From contig NZ_LGDV01000107.1 of NCBI RefSeq assembly GCF_001280015.1, positions 1 through 64,000 of the forward strand: DNA of 64,000 bases, written 5' to 3'. The stretch comes from Streptomyces sp. MMG1121 (lineage in GTDB: Bacteria > Actinomycetota > Actinomycetes > Streptomycetales > Streptomycetaceae). The notes beneath the pieces are model-generated. The model searched no databases. It had not been told where the DNA came from and was given only the letters and a program-made list of their open reading frames with translations. Below, piece after piece: positions 43,203-52,565 of the stretch (the first letter of the stretch is position 1; every line of letters begins with the position of its first letter). The translations under genes were made by a program, and so were the position numbers.

Positions 43203-44413
43203 CGGACGTCATTCCCACGGAATTCTTCACCCAGCCCGGGGCGAATCCGCACGCGGCGGCCGCCGAGCTGAGGTCCAGGTGCCCGGTGCACCGGATCGAC
43301 GTTCCGCCCGGCGCCGAGGCGTACGCGGTCCTCGGCAACAAGGTCGTCGAGGAGGCGCTCGGCGATGCGCGCCTGTCCAAGCAGGTCGAGAACCTGCCCG
43401 CCCGCTACCGGCACCGGGCCGTGACCAACAGCCTGCTCGTCGTGGGCAACCTCGGCTTCGCCGACCCGCCCAAGCACACCCGGCTGAAGAAGCCCATCAG
43501 CCGCGCGTTCCTGCCGTCCCGGGTCGCCCGGCTCCGGCCCCGTGTCCAGGCCATCGTCGACGACCTCATCGACGCCTTCCCGGAGAACGGTGAGATCGAC
43601 CTGCTGACCGAATTCGCGCTGCCGCTGCCGCTCACCGTCATCTGCGAGTACCTGGGGATACCCATGGCGGACCGGCCGCTGTTCCTGGAGTGGAGCTACG
43701 TCCTCAGCCAGGATCCGCTGCAGCACGACGAGGCCGAACTGAAGGCGGCCAGCGAGGAGTTCTCGGACTACTTCACCCAGCTGGTGGCCGAGCGGCGCAA
43801 GGACCTGCGCGACGACCTGCTGAGCGAGATCATCAGGGCCAGGGACGCCGGTGTGTACAGCGAACAGGAGCTGCTGTCGACGCTGCTGCTGCTGATCATC
43901 GCCGGGCACAAGACGGTGGCCAACATGCTCGGCAACGGAACGGCCCTGCTGCTCCGCCATCCCGGGCAACTCGCCCTGCTCCGCGCCCGACCCGAACTGA
44001 TTCCCTCCGCGATCGAGGAGATCCTGCGCTACGAGGGGTCGGCCGCCTGGGCCTCGATGCGGATCGCGGCCGAGGACATGCACCTCGGGGGAGTGGACAT
44101 CCCCAAGGGCAGCTTCGTCCACCTGTCGCTGTCCAGCGCGGGCCACGATCCCGACGTGTACGACGACCCGGAACGCTTCGACGTCACCCGGTCACCGAAC
44201 CGGCACCTGTCCTTCGGTCACGGCCCGCACTTCTGCATCGGTGCCCCGCTGGGCCGGCTCCAGGGCGAGATCGCCTTCTCCACGCTGCTGCGCCGGCTGC
44301 CGAGGCTCGAACTCGCCGTGCCGCCACAGGAGATCGCCTGGCTCTCCGACAGTTCGCTCAGCCGGGGTCTGGAGTCCCTGCCCCTGCGCGTGGGAAAGCG
44401 GCTGCCCCGATGA
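43199..44413 (+). CDS. Cytochrome P450, candidate C-S bond-forming enzyme
   Basis: 404 aa, ATG 43199 in an overlap with the carrier gene. It has an ExxR motif at 274-277 (EEILR) and a haem-binding loop FGHGPHFCIGAPLGR with Cys346. The I-helix reads IIAGHKTVANM: the usual acid of AG-x-(D/E)-T is Lys238, with Thr239 retained, so proton delivery for O2 activation should be unusual. In chuangxinmycin a P450 closes the sulfur bridge onto indole C4, and this gene's place behind the sulfur-carrier genes fits that role. Soluble class; redox partners are not in the window. Confidence 0.93.
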   Translation: MTDVIPTEFFTQPGANPHAAAAELRSRCPVHRIDVPPGAEAYAVLGNKVVEEALGDARLSKQVENLPARYRHRAVTNSLLVVGNLGFADPPKHTRLKKPISRAFLPSRVARLRPRVQAIVDDLIDAFPENGEIDLLTEFALPLPLTVICEYLGIPMADRPLFLEWSYVLSQDPLQHDEAELKAASEEFSDYFTQLVAERRKDLRDDLLSEIIRARDAGVYSEQELLSTLLLLIIAGHKTVANMLGNGTALLLRHPGQLALLRARPELIPSAIEEILRYEGSAAWASMRIAAEDMHLGGVDIPKGSFVHLSLSSAGHDPDVYDDPERFDVTRSPNRHLSFGHGPHFCIGAPLGRLQGEIAFSTLLRRLPRLELAVPPQEIAWLSDSSLSRGLESLPLRVGKRLPR

Positions 44414-44454
44414 CCAGGGAATCGATGACCAGGGAATCGGTGACCGGGGAAGCG
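44410..44454 (+). repeat. Triplicated 15-bp start region
   Basis: ATGACCAGGGAATCG occurs twice in tandem, then GTGACCGGGGAAGCG. Each unit brings an in-frame start codon, so the reductase can begin at 44410, 44425 or 44440. The first overlaps the P450 stop. Confidence 0.9.
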
Positions 44455-45393
44455 GACGGTCCGAGCATCGCCGTGGTGGGCGCCGGCGCGGTGGGCGGCT
44501 ATCTCGGCGGCCGGCTCGCCGCCGCCGGGCACGATGTGCGCTTCCTGGCGCGCGGCGAGAACCTCGCCGCGCTCCGGCGACAGGGGCTGCGCGTCGTCGC
44601 CGGCTCCGGCGACGAGGTCATACCCGAGGTGCGGGCGTCGGACGACCCGCACGACCTCGGCGAGGTCGACTACGTCCTGCTCTGCGTGAAGACCTCGCAG
44701 CTGCCGGCGGCCGTCGACGCGCTGCCCCCACTGGTCGGTGCGGGCACGGCCGTCGTCACCGTGCAGAACGGGGTGGAGGCACCCGAGCAGGTCGCGGCCG
44801 CGATCGGCCGCGACCGGGTCCTTCCCGGCACGGTCAGGGTCGTCGCCACGACGATCCGCCCGGGCGAGGTACGACACGTGGGTCCCCCCGGCGCGCTGGG
44901 CTTCGCCGAGTGGGACGGCGACGTGACCAAGCGGGTGCTGCGACTGCGCGAACTGCTCAGTGCCGCCACGATGACGGCGACGGAGCCGAGCGACATCTGG
45001 GCCGAGCTGTGGGCGAAGTTCCTGCTGCTGGTCCCGATCGGCAGCCTCGGAGCCGCCACCGGCGGCGCGACCGTCGGCGAACTCCGCTCGCGCCCCGGCA
45101 CCCGCGGACTGCTGATCGCCGGCATGCGGGAGATCCACGAGACCGCCCTCGGACTCGGGATCGCACTGCCGGACGATGCCGTGGAGCGGGCGGCAGGACT
45201 CATGGACCGGCAGTCGGCCGACGTCACCACCTCGCTGCAACGGGACATCCTGGCGGGCAGGCCGTCGGAGCTGGAGGCCTGGACCGGGGCCGCCGTCCGC
45301 CTCGCCGCCCGGGCGGGGAGGACCGCACCCGTCCACGAGACGCTCTACGAACTGCTCGCCACGCGGGCGTCGCTGACAGAACGGACTCTTTGA
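44410..45393 (+). CDS. Ketopantoate-reductase-like (PanE/ApbA family) dehydrogenase
   Basis: 327 aa from ATG 44410. The N-terminal Rossmann motif is VVGAGAVGGYLGGRLAAAGH (~20-39). Further PanE features are DYVLLCVKTSQLPAAVDAL, VTVQNGVEAPE, and the catalytic Lys in ELWAKFLLLVPIG near 198; the C-terminal helical domain ends with a SELEAWTGAAVRLA segment. Ketopantoate reductases act on alpha-keto acids. In a sulfur-indole pathway a likely job is reduction of a methyl-indolepyruvate-derived thioketone to the alpha-thiol. This is an inference, and a true pantothenate role is unlikely in this operon. Confidence 0.85.
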   Translation: MTRESMTRESVTGEADGPSIAVVGAGAVGGYLGGRLAAAGHDVRFLARGENLAALRRQGLRVVAGSGDEVIPEVRASDDPHDLGEVDYVLLCVKTSQLPAAVDALPPLVGAGTAVVTVQNGVEAPEQVAAAIGRDRVLPGTVRVVATTIRPGEVRHVGPPGALGFAEWDGDVTKRVLRLRELLSAATMTATEPSDIWAELWAKFLLLVPIGSLGAATGGATVGELRSRPGTRGLLIAGMREIHETALGLGIALPDDAVERAAGLMDRQSADVTTSLQRDILAGRPSELEAWTGAAVRLAARAGRTAPVHETLYELLATRASLTERTL

Positions 45394-45425
45394 CACCCGA
45401 CCGGCACTCACGAGGAGTCCGAGCG

Positions 45426-46511
45426 ATGAACGTGAGGTTCGCAGAACGCGGCACCCTGCGCGAGGTGAACGCCTACCGGGCCACGGAGTCGGCGGCCGCC
45501 GGGCGTTCTCCCGTCACCTTCGACCTGTCCAGCAACGAACTGGCTCTTCCCCCACTGCCCACCGCGCTCGCCGTCATCGAGGAGGGCCTGACCCGGCTCG
45601 CCCGCTACCCCGACCCGACCGCCCGGGCCCTGACCGAGGAGATCGCCGGTCATCTGCGCCTTCGCGCGGACGAGGTGGCGGTCGGCCCCGGCAGCGCGGG
45701 TGTGCTCCAGCAGATCCTGCTCGCCCTGTGCGGCGAGGGCGACGAAGTCGTCTACGCCTGGCCGGGGTTCGACGCGTATCCCCTGCTGGTCGCCATCTCC
45801 GGCGCCACCGGCGTCCACGTCCCGCTGACGTCGTCGGGGGAGCACGATCTCGACGGGATCCGGGCCGCGGTCGGTGCGCGGACGAGGGTGGTGATCCTGT
45901 GCTCCCCGCACAATCCGACCGGAACGGTGATCGACCGCGACCGGCTGCACCGTTTCCTGCACGCACTTCCGGACCACGTGGTGACGGTCCTGGACGAGGC
46001 GTACGTGGAGTTCGACCGGGGCGGTGACCCCCCGGGCACGCCGGAGGTGATGCGCGCGCACGGCAACACCGTGGTGCTGCGCACCTTCTCCAAGGCCTAC
46101 GGGCTGGCTGGTCTGCGGGTCGGATACGCGGCCGGACCCCGGCAGGTCATCTCCACCGTCCGCAAGACGGCGCTGCCGTTCGGCGTGACACACATCGCCG
46201 AACAGGCCGCGATCCTGTCCCTGCACAGCGCGGCCGAACTACGCGAACGCCTGGCTGCGGTGACCGCCGCGCGCGAGGAACTGACCGCAGCATTAAGGCA
46301 ATTGGGGCTGCCGGTCCTGCCGTCCCGCGCCAACTTCGTCTGGCTCCCGCTCCCTTCGGCCGCCGAGTCCCTCGCCCGGACGGCGGCCACGGCAGGGGTC
46401 CGGGTCCGGGCCTGCCCGGGGTACGGCGTACGGATCTCCGTGGGAGAGGCCGAGGCGCATCGAGCACTGCTGACAGCGCTCGGCGGGGCAGCCCGCGGGA
46501 ATTGGTTCTAG
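45426..46511 (+). CDS. HisC-like PLP aminotransferase, candidate tryptophan transaminase
   Basis: 361 aa, ATG 45426 with GAGGAG nine bases upstream, 32 nt after the reductase. It is a fold-type I aminotransferase of the histidinol-phosphate/aromatic group: DLSSNELALPP, ARYPDPTARALTEEIA, CSPHNPTGTVI, VLDEAYVEF and the PLP Lys223 in RTFSKAYGLAGLRVGY. HisC relatives accept aromatic amino acids, so formation of indole-3-pyruvate from tryptophan, the first step toward chuangxinmycin or indolmycin, is proposed. A strong terminator follows, which ends the operon. Confidence 0.88.
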   Translation: MNVRFAERGTLREVNAYRATESAAAGRSPVTFDLSSNELALPPLPTALAVIEEGLTRLARYPDPTARALTEEIAGHLRLRADEVAVGPGSAGVLQQILLALCGEGDEVVYAWPGFDAYPLLVAISGATGVHVPLTSSGEHDLDGIRAAVGARTRVVILCSPHNPTGTVIDRDRLHRFLHALPDHVVTVLDEAYVEFDRGGDPPGTPEVMRAHGNTVVLRTFSKAYGLAGLRVGYAAGPRQVISTVRKTALPFGVTHIAEQAAILSLHSAAELRERLAAVTAAREELTAALRQLGLPVLPSRANFVWLPLPSAAESLARTAATAGVRVRACPGYGVRISVGEAEAHRALLTALGGAARGNWF

Positions 46512-46518
46512 GACGTCT

Positions 46519-46564
46519 GGAATGCGGCCGGAGTGCTGCTCGAATTCACTCCCGGCCGTATTCC
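46519..46564 (+). terminator. Long terminator after the five-gene operon
   Basis: Arms 46519-46535 and 46547-46564 form a 17-bp stem with one G-U pair and one bulged base around an 11-nt loop. Confidence 0.82.
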
Positions 46565-46634
46565 GCGCCCGCTTCTTCCGAGTAATCTCGGGACAGCTTT
46601 CATTTGCCCGTCCCCCTGCAGTTCGCAGACTTCC

Positions 46635-46640
46635 TAGGGT
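46635..46640 (+). promoter_or_regulatory. -10 box for the radical SAM gene
   Basis: TAGGGT at 46635-46640 lies 9 bases before the GTG at 46650, so the second biosynthetic transcript is leaderless or nearly so. No good -35 is visible, which suggests activator dependence. Confidence 0.4.
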
Positions 46641-46649
46641 AGGCATCCT

Positions 46650-48521
46650 GTGAAAATCCTGATGATCGCCATGCCGTGGCAAGGGCTCGACACACCGTCC
46701 AGCGCACTGGGAATCCTGGGGCCGTGCGTGCGGAGAAACGCCGCCGACTGGACCGTCGACGTGCTGTACGCCAACCTCGGCTGGGCCGAACACCTGATGC
46801 GGGAGAGCGACGGCTCCATCACGACGTCGGATTACGGGAACATCGCGGATCAGGTGTTCCACGGCGTGGGCGACTGGGTGTTCACTTCGGCGCTGTACGA
46901 CGTCGACAGCCATATGGCCGACGAGTACTCCGCGTTCCTCGAACAACGGGACATCGACCCTGCGCTTCCCGTGCAGATGCACAGGTACGCCCGGGGATTC
47001 GTCCGGGACCTGGCGGCCGAGATCGCCGCCGATCCGCCGGACGTCGTCGGGTTCACGACCACCTTCATGCAGAACGTGCCGTCCCTCGCCCTGGCCAGGG
47101 AGCTGAAGAGGCGCGCACCCGGCATCCGCACGGTACTCGGCGGCAGTAACTGCGACGGAGCGCAGGGCCCCGCCCTGCACCGGAATTTCGAGCAGCTCGA
47201 CTACGTGATCAGCGGCGAGGGCGAGCGTGCCCTGCCCGCGCTGCTCAACCGCATCGCCAAGGGCAGGAGCGTCGCCGACGTCCCGGGGCTCAGCTGGCGC
47301 GGGGACGACGGACAGACGGTGGTGAACCCGCCGGCCCAGGGCGCCATCCCGTTCGCCGCGGTGCCCGCGCCCGACTACGACGCCTACTTCCGGGCGCTCG
47401 CCGACTCCTCCCTCCGGGACCACGTCAGCCCGATGCTGGTGCTGGAGACCTCCCGAGGCTGCTGGTGGGGAGAGGCCCACCAGTGCACGTTCTGCGGCCT
47501 GAACGGATCGAACATCGATTTCCGCAGCAAGGCCCCCGAACGGATCGCCCAGGAAGTCCGGGATCTCGCCGAGCGCCATCAGGTCCTCGACATGGTGATG
47601 GTGGACAACATCCTGGACCTGAAATATCTCAACACGGCCATGCCGGAGATAGCCGCCCTCGACTGTGATCTGCGCATCCACTACGAGATCAAGTCCAACA
47701 TGAACCGGGAGCAGTTGAGCAAACTGAAAGAAGCGAACGTCCTGTTCGTACAGCCCGGTATCGAGAGCCTCAGCAGTCATGTGCTGCGCCTCATGGACAA
47801 GGGCGTCAGCGCCGCGCACAACGTACGCATGCTGCGCGACGGACAGGATCTCGGTCTCAACGTGACCTGGAGCATTCTCTACGGCTTCCCCGGCGAGACA
47901 GAGGACGACTACCGCGCCCTGCTCGGAAAAATGGCCACGCTCGAACACCTGGAACCGCCGACCGGGGCCTGGCGCATCGCGCTGGAGCGGTTCAGCCCCT
48001 ACTTCGAGGATCCCAGCCAGGGATTCATGTTCCGCCGTCCGTCCGAGATCTACGACTTCATCTACCAGGTCCCCCGGAACGAGCTGTACGACATGGTGTT
48101 CTTCTTCGACACCAGCGTCCAGGGAATCTCGGGGTCCATCGAGGACGAGATGAAGCAGGCGTGCGAGGAATGGGCCAAGGCATACCCGCACAGCACCCTC
48201 TCCTACTGGACCGACGACCGGGGCCGCGTCGTCATCGAGGACCGCCGCGCCAGCTGGCCGGAGGAGGTCATCGAGCTGGACGACGTCCAGAGCAACGTCT
48301 ACCTCGGCATGTTCCAGGGCGCCGGCCTCCAGGGAGTACGCCGACGGCTGGCCGGCAGCGGACACGTCGTCGCGGACGCGGACATCGAGGAGACGCTCCG
48401 CTACTTCGTCGAACGCGGCCTGGCCTTCGAGGACGAAGGGCGCTACGTCAGCGTCGCGCTCGAGATCGACCCGTACCGACGGAAGCTGGTCGAGGGCAAG
48501 GAGGTCATGGCATGTCGATGA
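46650..48521 (+). CDS. B12-binding radical SAM C-methyltransferase
   Basis: 623 aa, GTG 46650. The N-terminal ~200 residues are a cobalamin-binding-like Rossmann domain (ILMIAMPWQGLDTPSSALGI, DVVGFTTTFMQNVPSLALAR, TVLGGSNCDG). The radical SAM barrel follows with SRGCWWGEAHQCTFCGLNG: Cys271, Cys279 and Cys282, a CX7CX2C cluster motif instead of CX3CX2C, as in the RiPP-maturation rSAM C-methyltransferase family. Helical C-terminal domain. No RiPP precursor is nearby; in chuangxinmycin such an enzyme methylates the beta carbon of indolepyruvate, which I take as its role here. It is translationally coupled to the DUF5825 gene. Confidence 0.92.
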   Translation: MKILMIAMPWQGLDTPSSALGILGPCVRRNAADWTVDVLYANLGWAEHLMRESDGSITTSDYGNIADQVFHGVGDWVFTSALYDVDSHMADEYSAFLEQRDIDPALPVQMHRYARGFVRDLAAEIAADPPDVVGFTTTFMQNVPSLALARELKRRAPGIRTVLGGSNCDGAQGPALHRNFEQLDYVISGEGERALPALLNRIAKGRSVADVPGLSWRGDDGQTVVNPPAQGAIPFAAVPAPDYDAYFRALADSSLRDHVSPMLVLETSRGCWWGEAHQCTFCGLNGSNIDFRSKAPERIAQEVRDLAERHQVLDMVMVDNILDLKYLNTAMPEIAALDCDLRIHYEIKSNMNREQLSKLKEANVLFVQPGIESLSSHVLRLMDKGVSAAHNVRMLRDGQDLGLNVTWSILYGFPGETEDDYRALLGKMATLEHLEPPTGAWRIALERFSPYFEDPSQGFMFRRPSEIYDFIYQVPRNELYDMVFFFDTSVQGISGSIEDEMKQACEEWAKAYPHSTLSYWTDDRGRVVIEDRRASWPEEVIELDDVQSNVYLGMFQGAGLQGVRRRLAGSGHVVADADIEETLRYFVERGLAFEDEGRYVSVALEIDPYRRKLVEGKEVMACR

Positions 48522-49240
48522 GCACGCTGCTGGACATCGGTGAACTCAGGGCACGGGCCGAGGACGAGGCACGCGTACCGGACGGTGGCCGGCCCGCGGC
48601 CGCGACGCTGACCCTCGGGGCCGACGGGGAAGCGCTTCCCGCCGCCACGGAGCTGGCGGCGCTGCTGCCCCGCGTACCCGTCGCCGGAGTGCGGCTGGCG
48701 CGGCCCGCCGACTTCTCGGCGCTCCCCGGTGACGAGATCGCGCGGATCATCGCGTTGCTCCGCGAATGCTCCTCGACCGGCGCCCGCGTCATCTGGTCCC
48801 TGGTCCTTGGTGCGCGGCAGCTCGACCTGATCCCACGGCTCGACCATCTGCCCGCCCCCGAGACGATCACGGTGGCGGGGCGGGGGACCACGTCCGCCGG
48901 CGAGTGGCGGTCCGCCCGCAATTTCGGCCTGCTCCACTTCCGCAAGGGCCCGGCGTTCCTGTCCGTCGTGGACGAGCGCCCCGAGTCCTGCGACCGGATC
49001 ATCATCGACGATCCCGCCACCACGGAGGTCTTCCTCCAGGGCCTGGAGGGATGCGCCTGGACCGAGCTGACCCGCGACCCGCGCCACGCGGCCGCAGCGC
49101 GGGACCTGGCGGCCAAGGGCCTGCTCCTGCGCGTCGGGGACCACGCCGTGACGCTGCCGGTGCACATGCGTGCGTGGCCCCTGGGAGCGGCCCTCCTGGG
49201 CGGAACGCTGGCGTCGGCCGGAAAGAAGAAGGACGAGTGA
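48512..49240 (+). CDS. DUF5825-type partner of the radical SAM enzyme
   Basis: 242 aa, ATG 48512 (or 48518), overlapping the radical SAM stop, with a strong AAGGAGGTC site. The core alternates strands and helices (TELAALLPRVPVAGVRLARP, IARIIALLRECSSTGARVIWSL, HFRKGPAFLSVVDERPES). The last ~55 residues resemble a winged helix followed by a hydrophobic tail. Proteins of this type (DUF5825) travel with rSAM C-methyltransferases, and I recall an essential auxiliary protein in chuangxinmycin C-methylation. The tight coupling supports a two-subunit enzyme. Confidence 0.8.
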   Translation: MSMSTLLDIGELRARAEDEARVPDGGRPAAATLTLGADGEALPAATELAALLPRVPVAGVRLARPADFSALPGDEIARIIALLRECSSTGARVIWSLVLGARQLDLIPRLDHLPAPETITVAGRGTTSAGEWRSARNFGLLHFRKGPAFLSVVDERPESCDRIIIDDPATTEVFLQGLEGCAWTELTRDPRHAAAARDLAAKGLLLRVGDHAVTLPVHMRAWPLGAALLGGTLASAGKKKDE

Positions 49241-49792
49241 CGGAGCGCCCCGCAAGGGGCGCGAGGACGGCGCGACCCGCCGTCCGGCACGAGGTTCGCG
49301 ACGATGCGGACCAGGCCCGGGCGGCGCACGCCGGTGGACGACGGATCACCGCGGTCCGCCCGGCGGCGGGCCGTCGACGCCCAGGCCCCGCACTGCCCGG
49401 ACCGCCGATGCCCCTCGCGTCGATCGATCCGCCCAGGTCGGACAGGTTCATCAGCCGGCCCCGCCGGTCGTAGGGCGACCACCGGCAGCACCCGCGGGTG
49501 CCGGGTGAGCGCGGAACTGCCGAGCCGGCCCTGCTGCCCGGCCGCGACGACCGTGATCACGCCCGGGCGCGCCGCGTGGTCCAGCGCCGGCCGGTCGTCC
49601 CCCAGGACGACGAGACCGCGGTGTGCGAAGGGGAGGGCGCCACCATGCCGGAGCTCTGCCCCGGCCGCTGCGGCGCACCCGGTGCCCGGCCGCCGTACGC
49701 GTGCCGGCAGTGCCGTGCGGACTGCACGAGCCACTGCGTTTCCGACCACTCCCACTGACGCGCGTTCTTCCCCGGCTGTCACGCTTGGTCGT
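49241..49792. other. Gene-poor gap at the right edge of the biosynthetic cluster
   Basis: No intact gene. Most of it is the decayed subtilase described separately. A plus-strand frame at 49645-49758 would give a 37-residue Cys-rich peptide (six Cys in its last 25 residues), but it is antisense to the relic and has no clear Shine-Dalgarno. Confidence 0.55.
49290..49640 (-). pseudogene. Decayed S8 (subtilisin-like) peptidase fragment
   Basis: On the minus strand, ~49455-49620 reads ALDHAARPGVITVVAAG, then QQGRLGSSALTRHPRVLPVVA, which matches the oxyanion-hole region of PatA/PatG-like subtilases, where AAGNQG is usual (here Asn is Gln). One base-frame shift near 49466-49470 is needed to continue into RGRLMNLSDLGGSIDARGI then GGPGSAG, the expected following segment (SNLG-SIGRRG-APG). 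No catalytic Asp, His or Ser region survives. The edges are approximate. It is a relic left beside the biosynthetic cluster. Confidence 0.6.
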
Positions 49793-50704
49793 ATGAGAGA
49801 GGTTGCTGCAACCCGCTACATCGCACCCCTGCGCTCCGGTGGCTCCGTCCCCGCAGTCGTCGAGGCCGACGATCTCGGCACGTACGTGGTGAAGTTCACC
49901 GGCTCGGCGCAGGGGCACAAGGCGCTGGTCGCCGAGGTGATCGTCGGTGAACTCGCCCGCGCGCTCGGCCTGCGCTTCCCGGAGCTGGTCCTCGTCCACT
50001 TCGACCCGGCGATCGCCGCGGACGAGCCCCACCAGGAGGTCCGGGAGCTGCACGGCGCGAGCGTGGGCGTGAACCTCGGGATGGACCATCTGCCGGGCGC
50101 CGCCGACTTCACGCCCGAGATCGCGAAGAGCTTCCCCGTGGACCCGCTGGAGGCGGGCCGGATCGTCTGGCTGGACGCGCTGACCGTCAACGTGGACCGG
50201 ACGGTGCACAGCTCCAACCTCATGGTCTGGCCCACGCTCGGCACCGTACCGCCGCGCCTGTGGCTCATCGACCACGGCGCCGCCCTCGTCTTCCACCACC
50301 GCTGGGACACCACGGCCCCGGGCAAGAAGTACGACTTCCGGCAGCACGCCCTCGGCCACTACGGCCCCGACGTCCGCGCGGCCGACGCCGAACTGGCCCC
50401 CAAGGTCACGGAGGAACTGCTGCGGGGCATCGTCGCCGAGGTCCCCGACGCCTGGCTGGCGGAGGACGCCGGCTTCGCGACGCCCGACGACGTCCGCGCC
50501 GCCTACGTCGACTACCTCCTGGCCCGGGTGCGCCTGTCGGCCGAGTGGCTGCCCACCGACTTCCCGAGCCGCGAGCAACTCGCCGCCGAGGAGAGCGTCC
50601 GCGCGGCGAAGACCCGGGCGGACCGCCCGGACTGGCTCAAGCGCGTCCCCGACCTGCACGGCAAGCCGGCCGCGGAACAGGACTGGTCGGTGCACCTGGG
50701 CTGA
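49793..50704 (+). CDS. HipA-like kinase family protein
   Basis: 303 aa, ATG 49793. It has an N-terminal glycine-rich strand pair and Lys (GTYVVKFTGSAQGHKALVAEV), a central VWLDALTVNVDRTVHSSNLM (catalytic-loop-like Asp...Asn) and LWLIDHGAALVFHH (metal-binding Asp). This is the HipA-like kinase pattern found in standalone actinobacterial proteins. It lacks the HipB antitoxin partner, so it need not be a toxin. It is convergent with aceB across a strong shared terminator. Confidence 0.82.
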   Translation: MREVAATRYIAPLRSGGSVPAVVEADDLGTYVVKFTGSAQGHKALVAEVIVGELARALGLRFPELVLVHFDPAIAADEPHQEVRELHGASVGVNLGMDHLPGAADFTPEIAKSFPVDPLEAGRIVWLDALTVNVDRTVHSSNLMVWPTLGTVPPRLWLIDHGAALVFHHRWDTTAPGKKYDFRQHALGHYGPDVRAADAELAPKVTEELLRGIVAEVPDAWLAEDAGFATPDDVRAAYVDYLLARVRLSAEWLPTDFPSREQLAAEESVRAAKTRADRPDWLKRVPDLHGKPAAEQDWSVHLG

Positions 50705-50712
50705 ACACGGCC

Positions 50713-50742
50713 GAGCGGCCCCGGGATCTCCCGGGGCCGCTC
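50713..50742. terminator. Bidirectional terminator between hipA-like and aceB genes
   Basis: A 13-bp perfect stem, GAGCGGCCCCGGG / CCCGGGGCCGCTC, with tetraloop ATCT, lies centrally between the two convergent stop codons. Confidence 0.88.
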
Positions 50743-50755
50743 GCATCCGCGGGAC

Positions 50756-52381
<1,626 letters not shown>

Positions 52382-52463
52382 GAGCTGTCACTTCCTTCAG
52401 CGGTGGCACCACGTGCCAAGAGGCACGAATAGGGCAATCAGCGCCGACTGTGCGGGCAGGCGC

Positions 52464-52517
52464 TTCTGAACAGTGGATAGTAGTTTCCTCATCGTGGAAC
52501 TTCAATGGTTTGTTGAT
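52464..52517 (-). promoter_or_regulatory. aceB promoter with AllR-type sites and a second repeat
   Basis: Minus-strand -35 TTGAAG (52500-52505), 17-bp spacer, -10 TACTAT (52477-52482). The spacer is essentially the operator TTCCTCATCGTGGAA (52485-52499, plus strand); a weaker copy, TTCTGAACAGTGGAT (52464-52478), lies 21 bp downstream over the -10. ATCAACAAACCATTGAA (minus strand, 52501-52517) covers the -35. Confidence 0.75.
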
Positions 52518-52565
52518 ATCGAGATTCTCTGAGTCGAGGAAAGGTGGCGCCCAGTGCCACCCCGT

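Noticed and set aside
44410..45393. True pantothenate biosynthesis role (panE)
   Set aside because: The gene is embedded and translationally coupled in the sulfur-indole operon, with no panB or panC nearby.
46650..49240. RiPP cluster reading of the radical SAM/DUF5825 pair
   Set aside because: The rSAM family is best known from RiPP maturation, but no convincing precursor peptide with a core lies nearby. The neighbours (TrpRS, sulfur carrier, P450, aminotransferase) fit a small-molecule pathway better.
49498..49758. Cys-rich 37-86-residue plus-strand ORF as precursor peptide or zinc protein
   Set aside because: It is antisense to the subtilase relic, has no clear Shine-Dalgarno, and its Cys codons can arise from the reverse complement of Ala/Gly-rich coding sequence.
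49793..50704. HipBA toxin-antitoxin system
   Set aside because: No HipB-like helix-turn-helix gene is adjacent, so only a HipA-like kinase is called.
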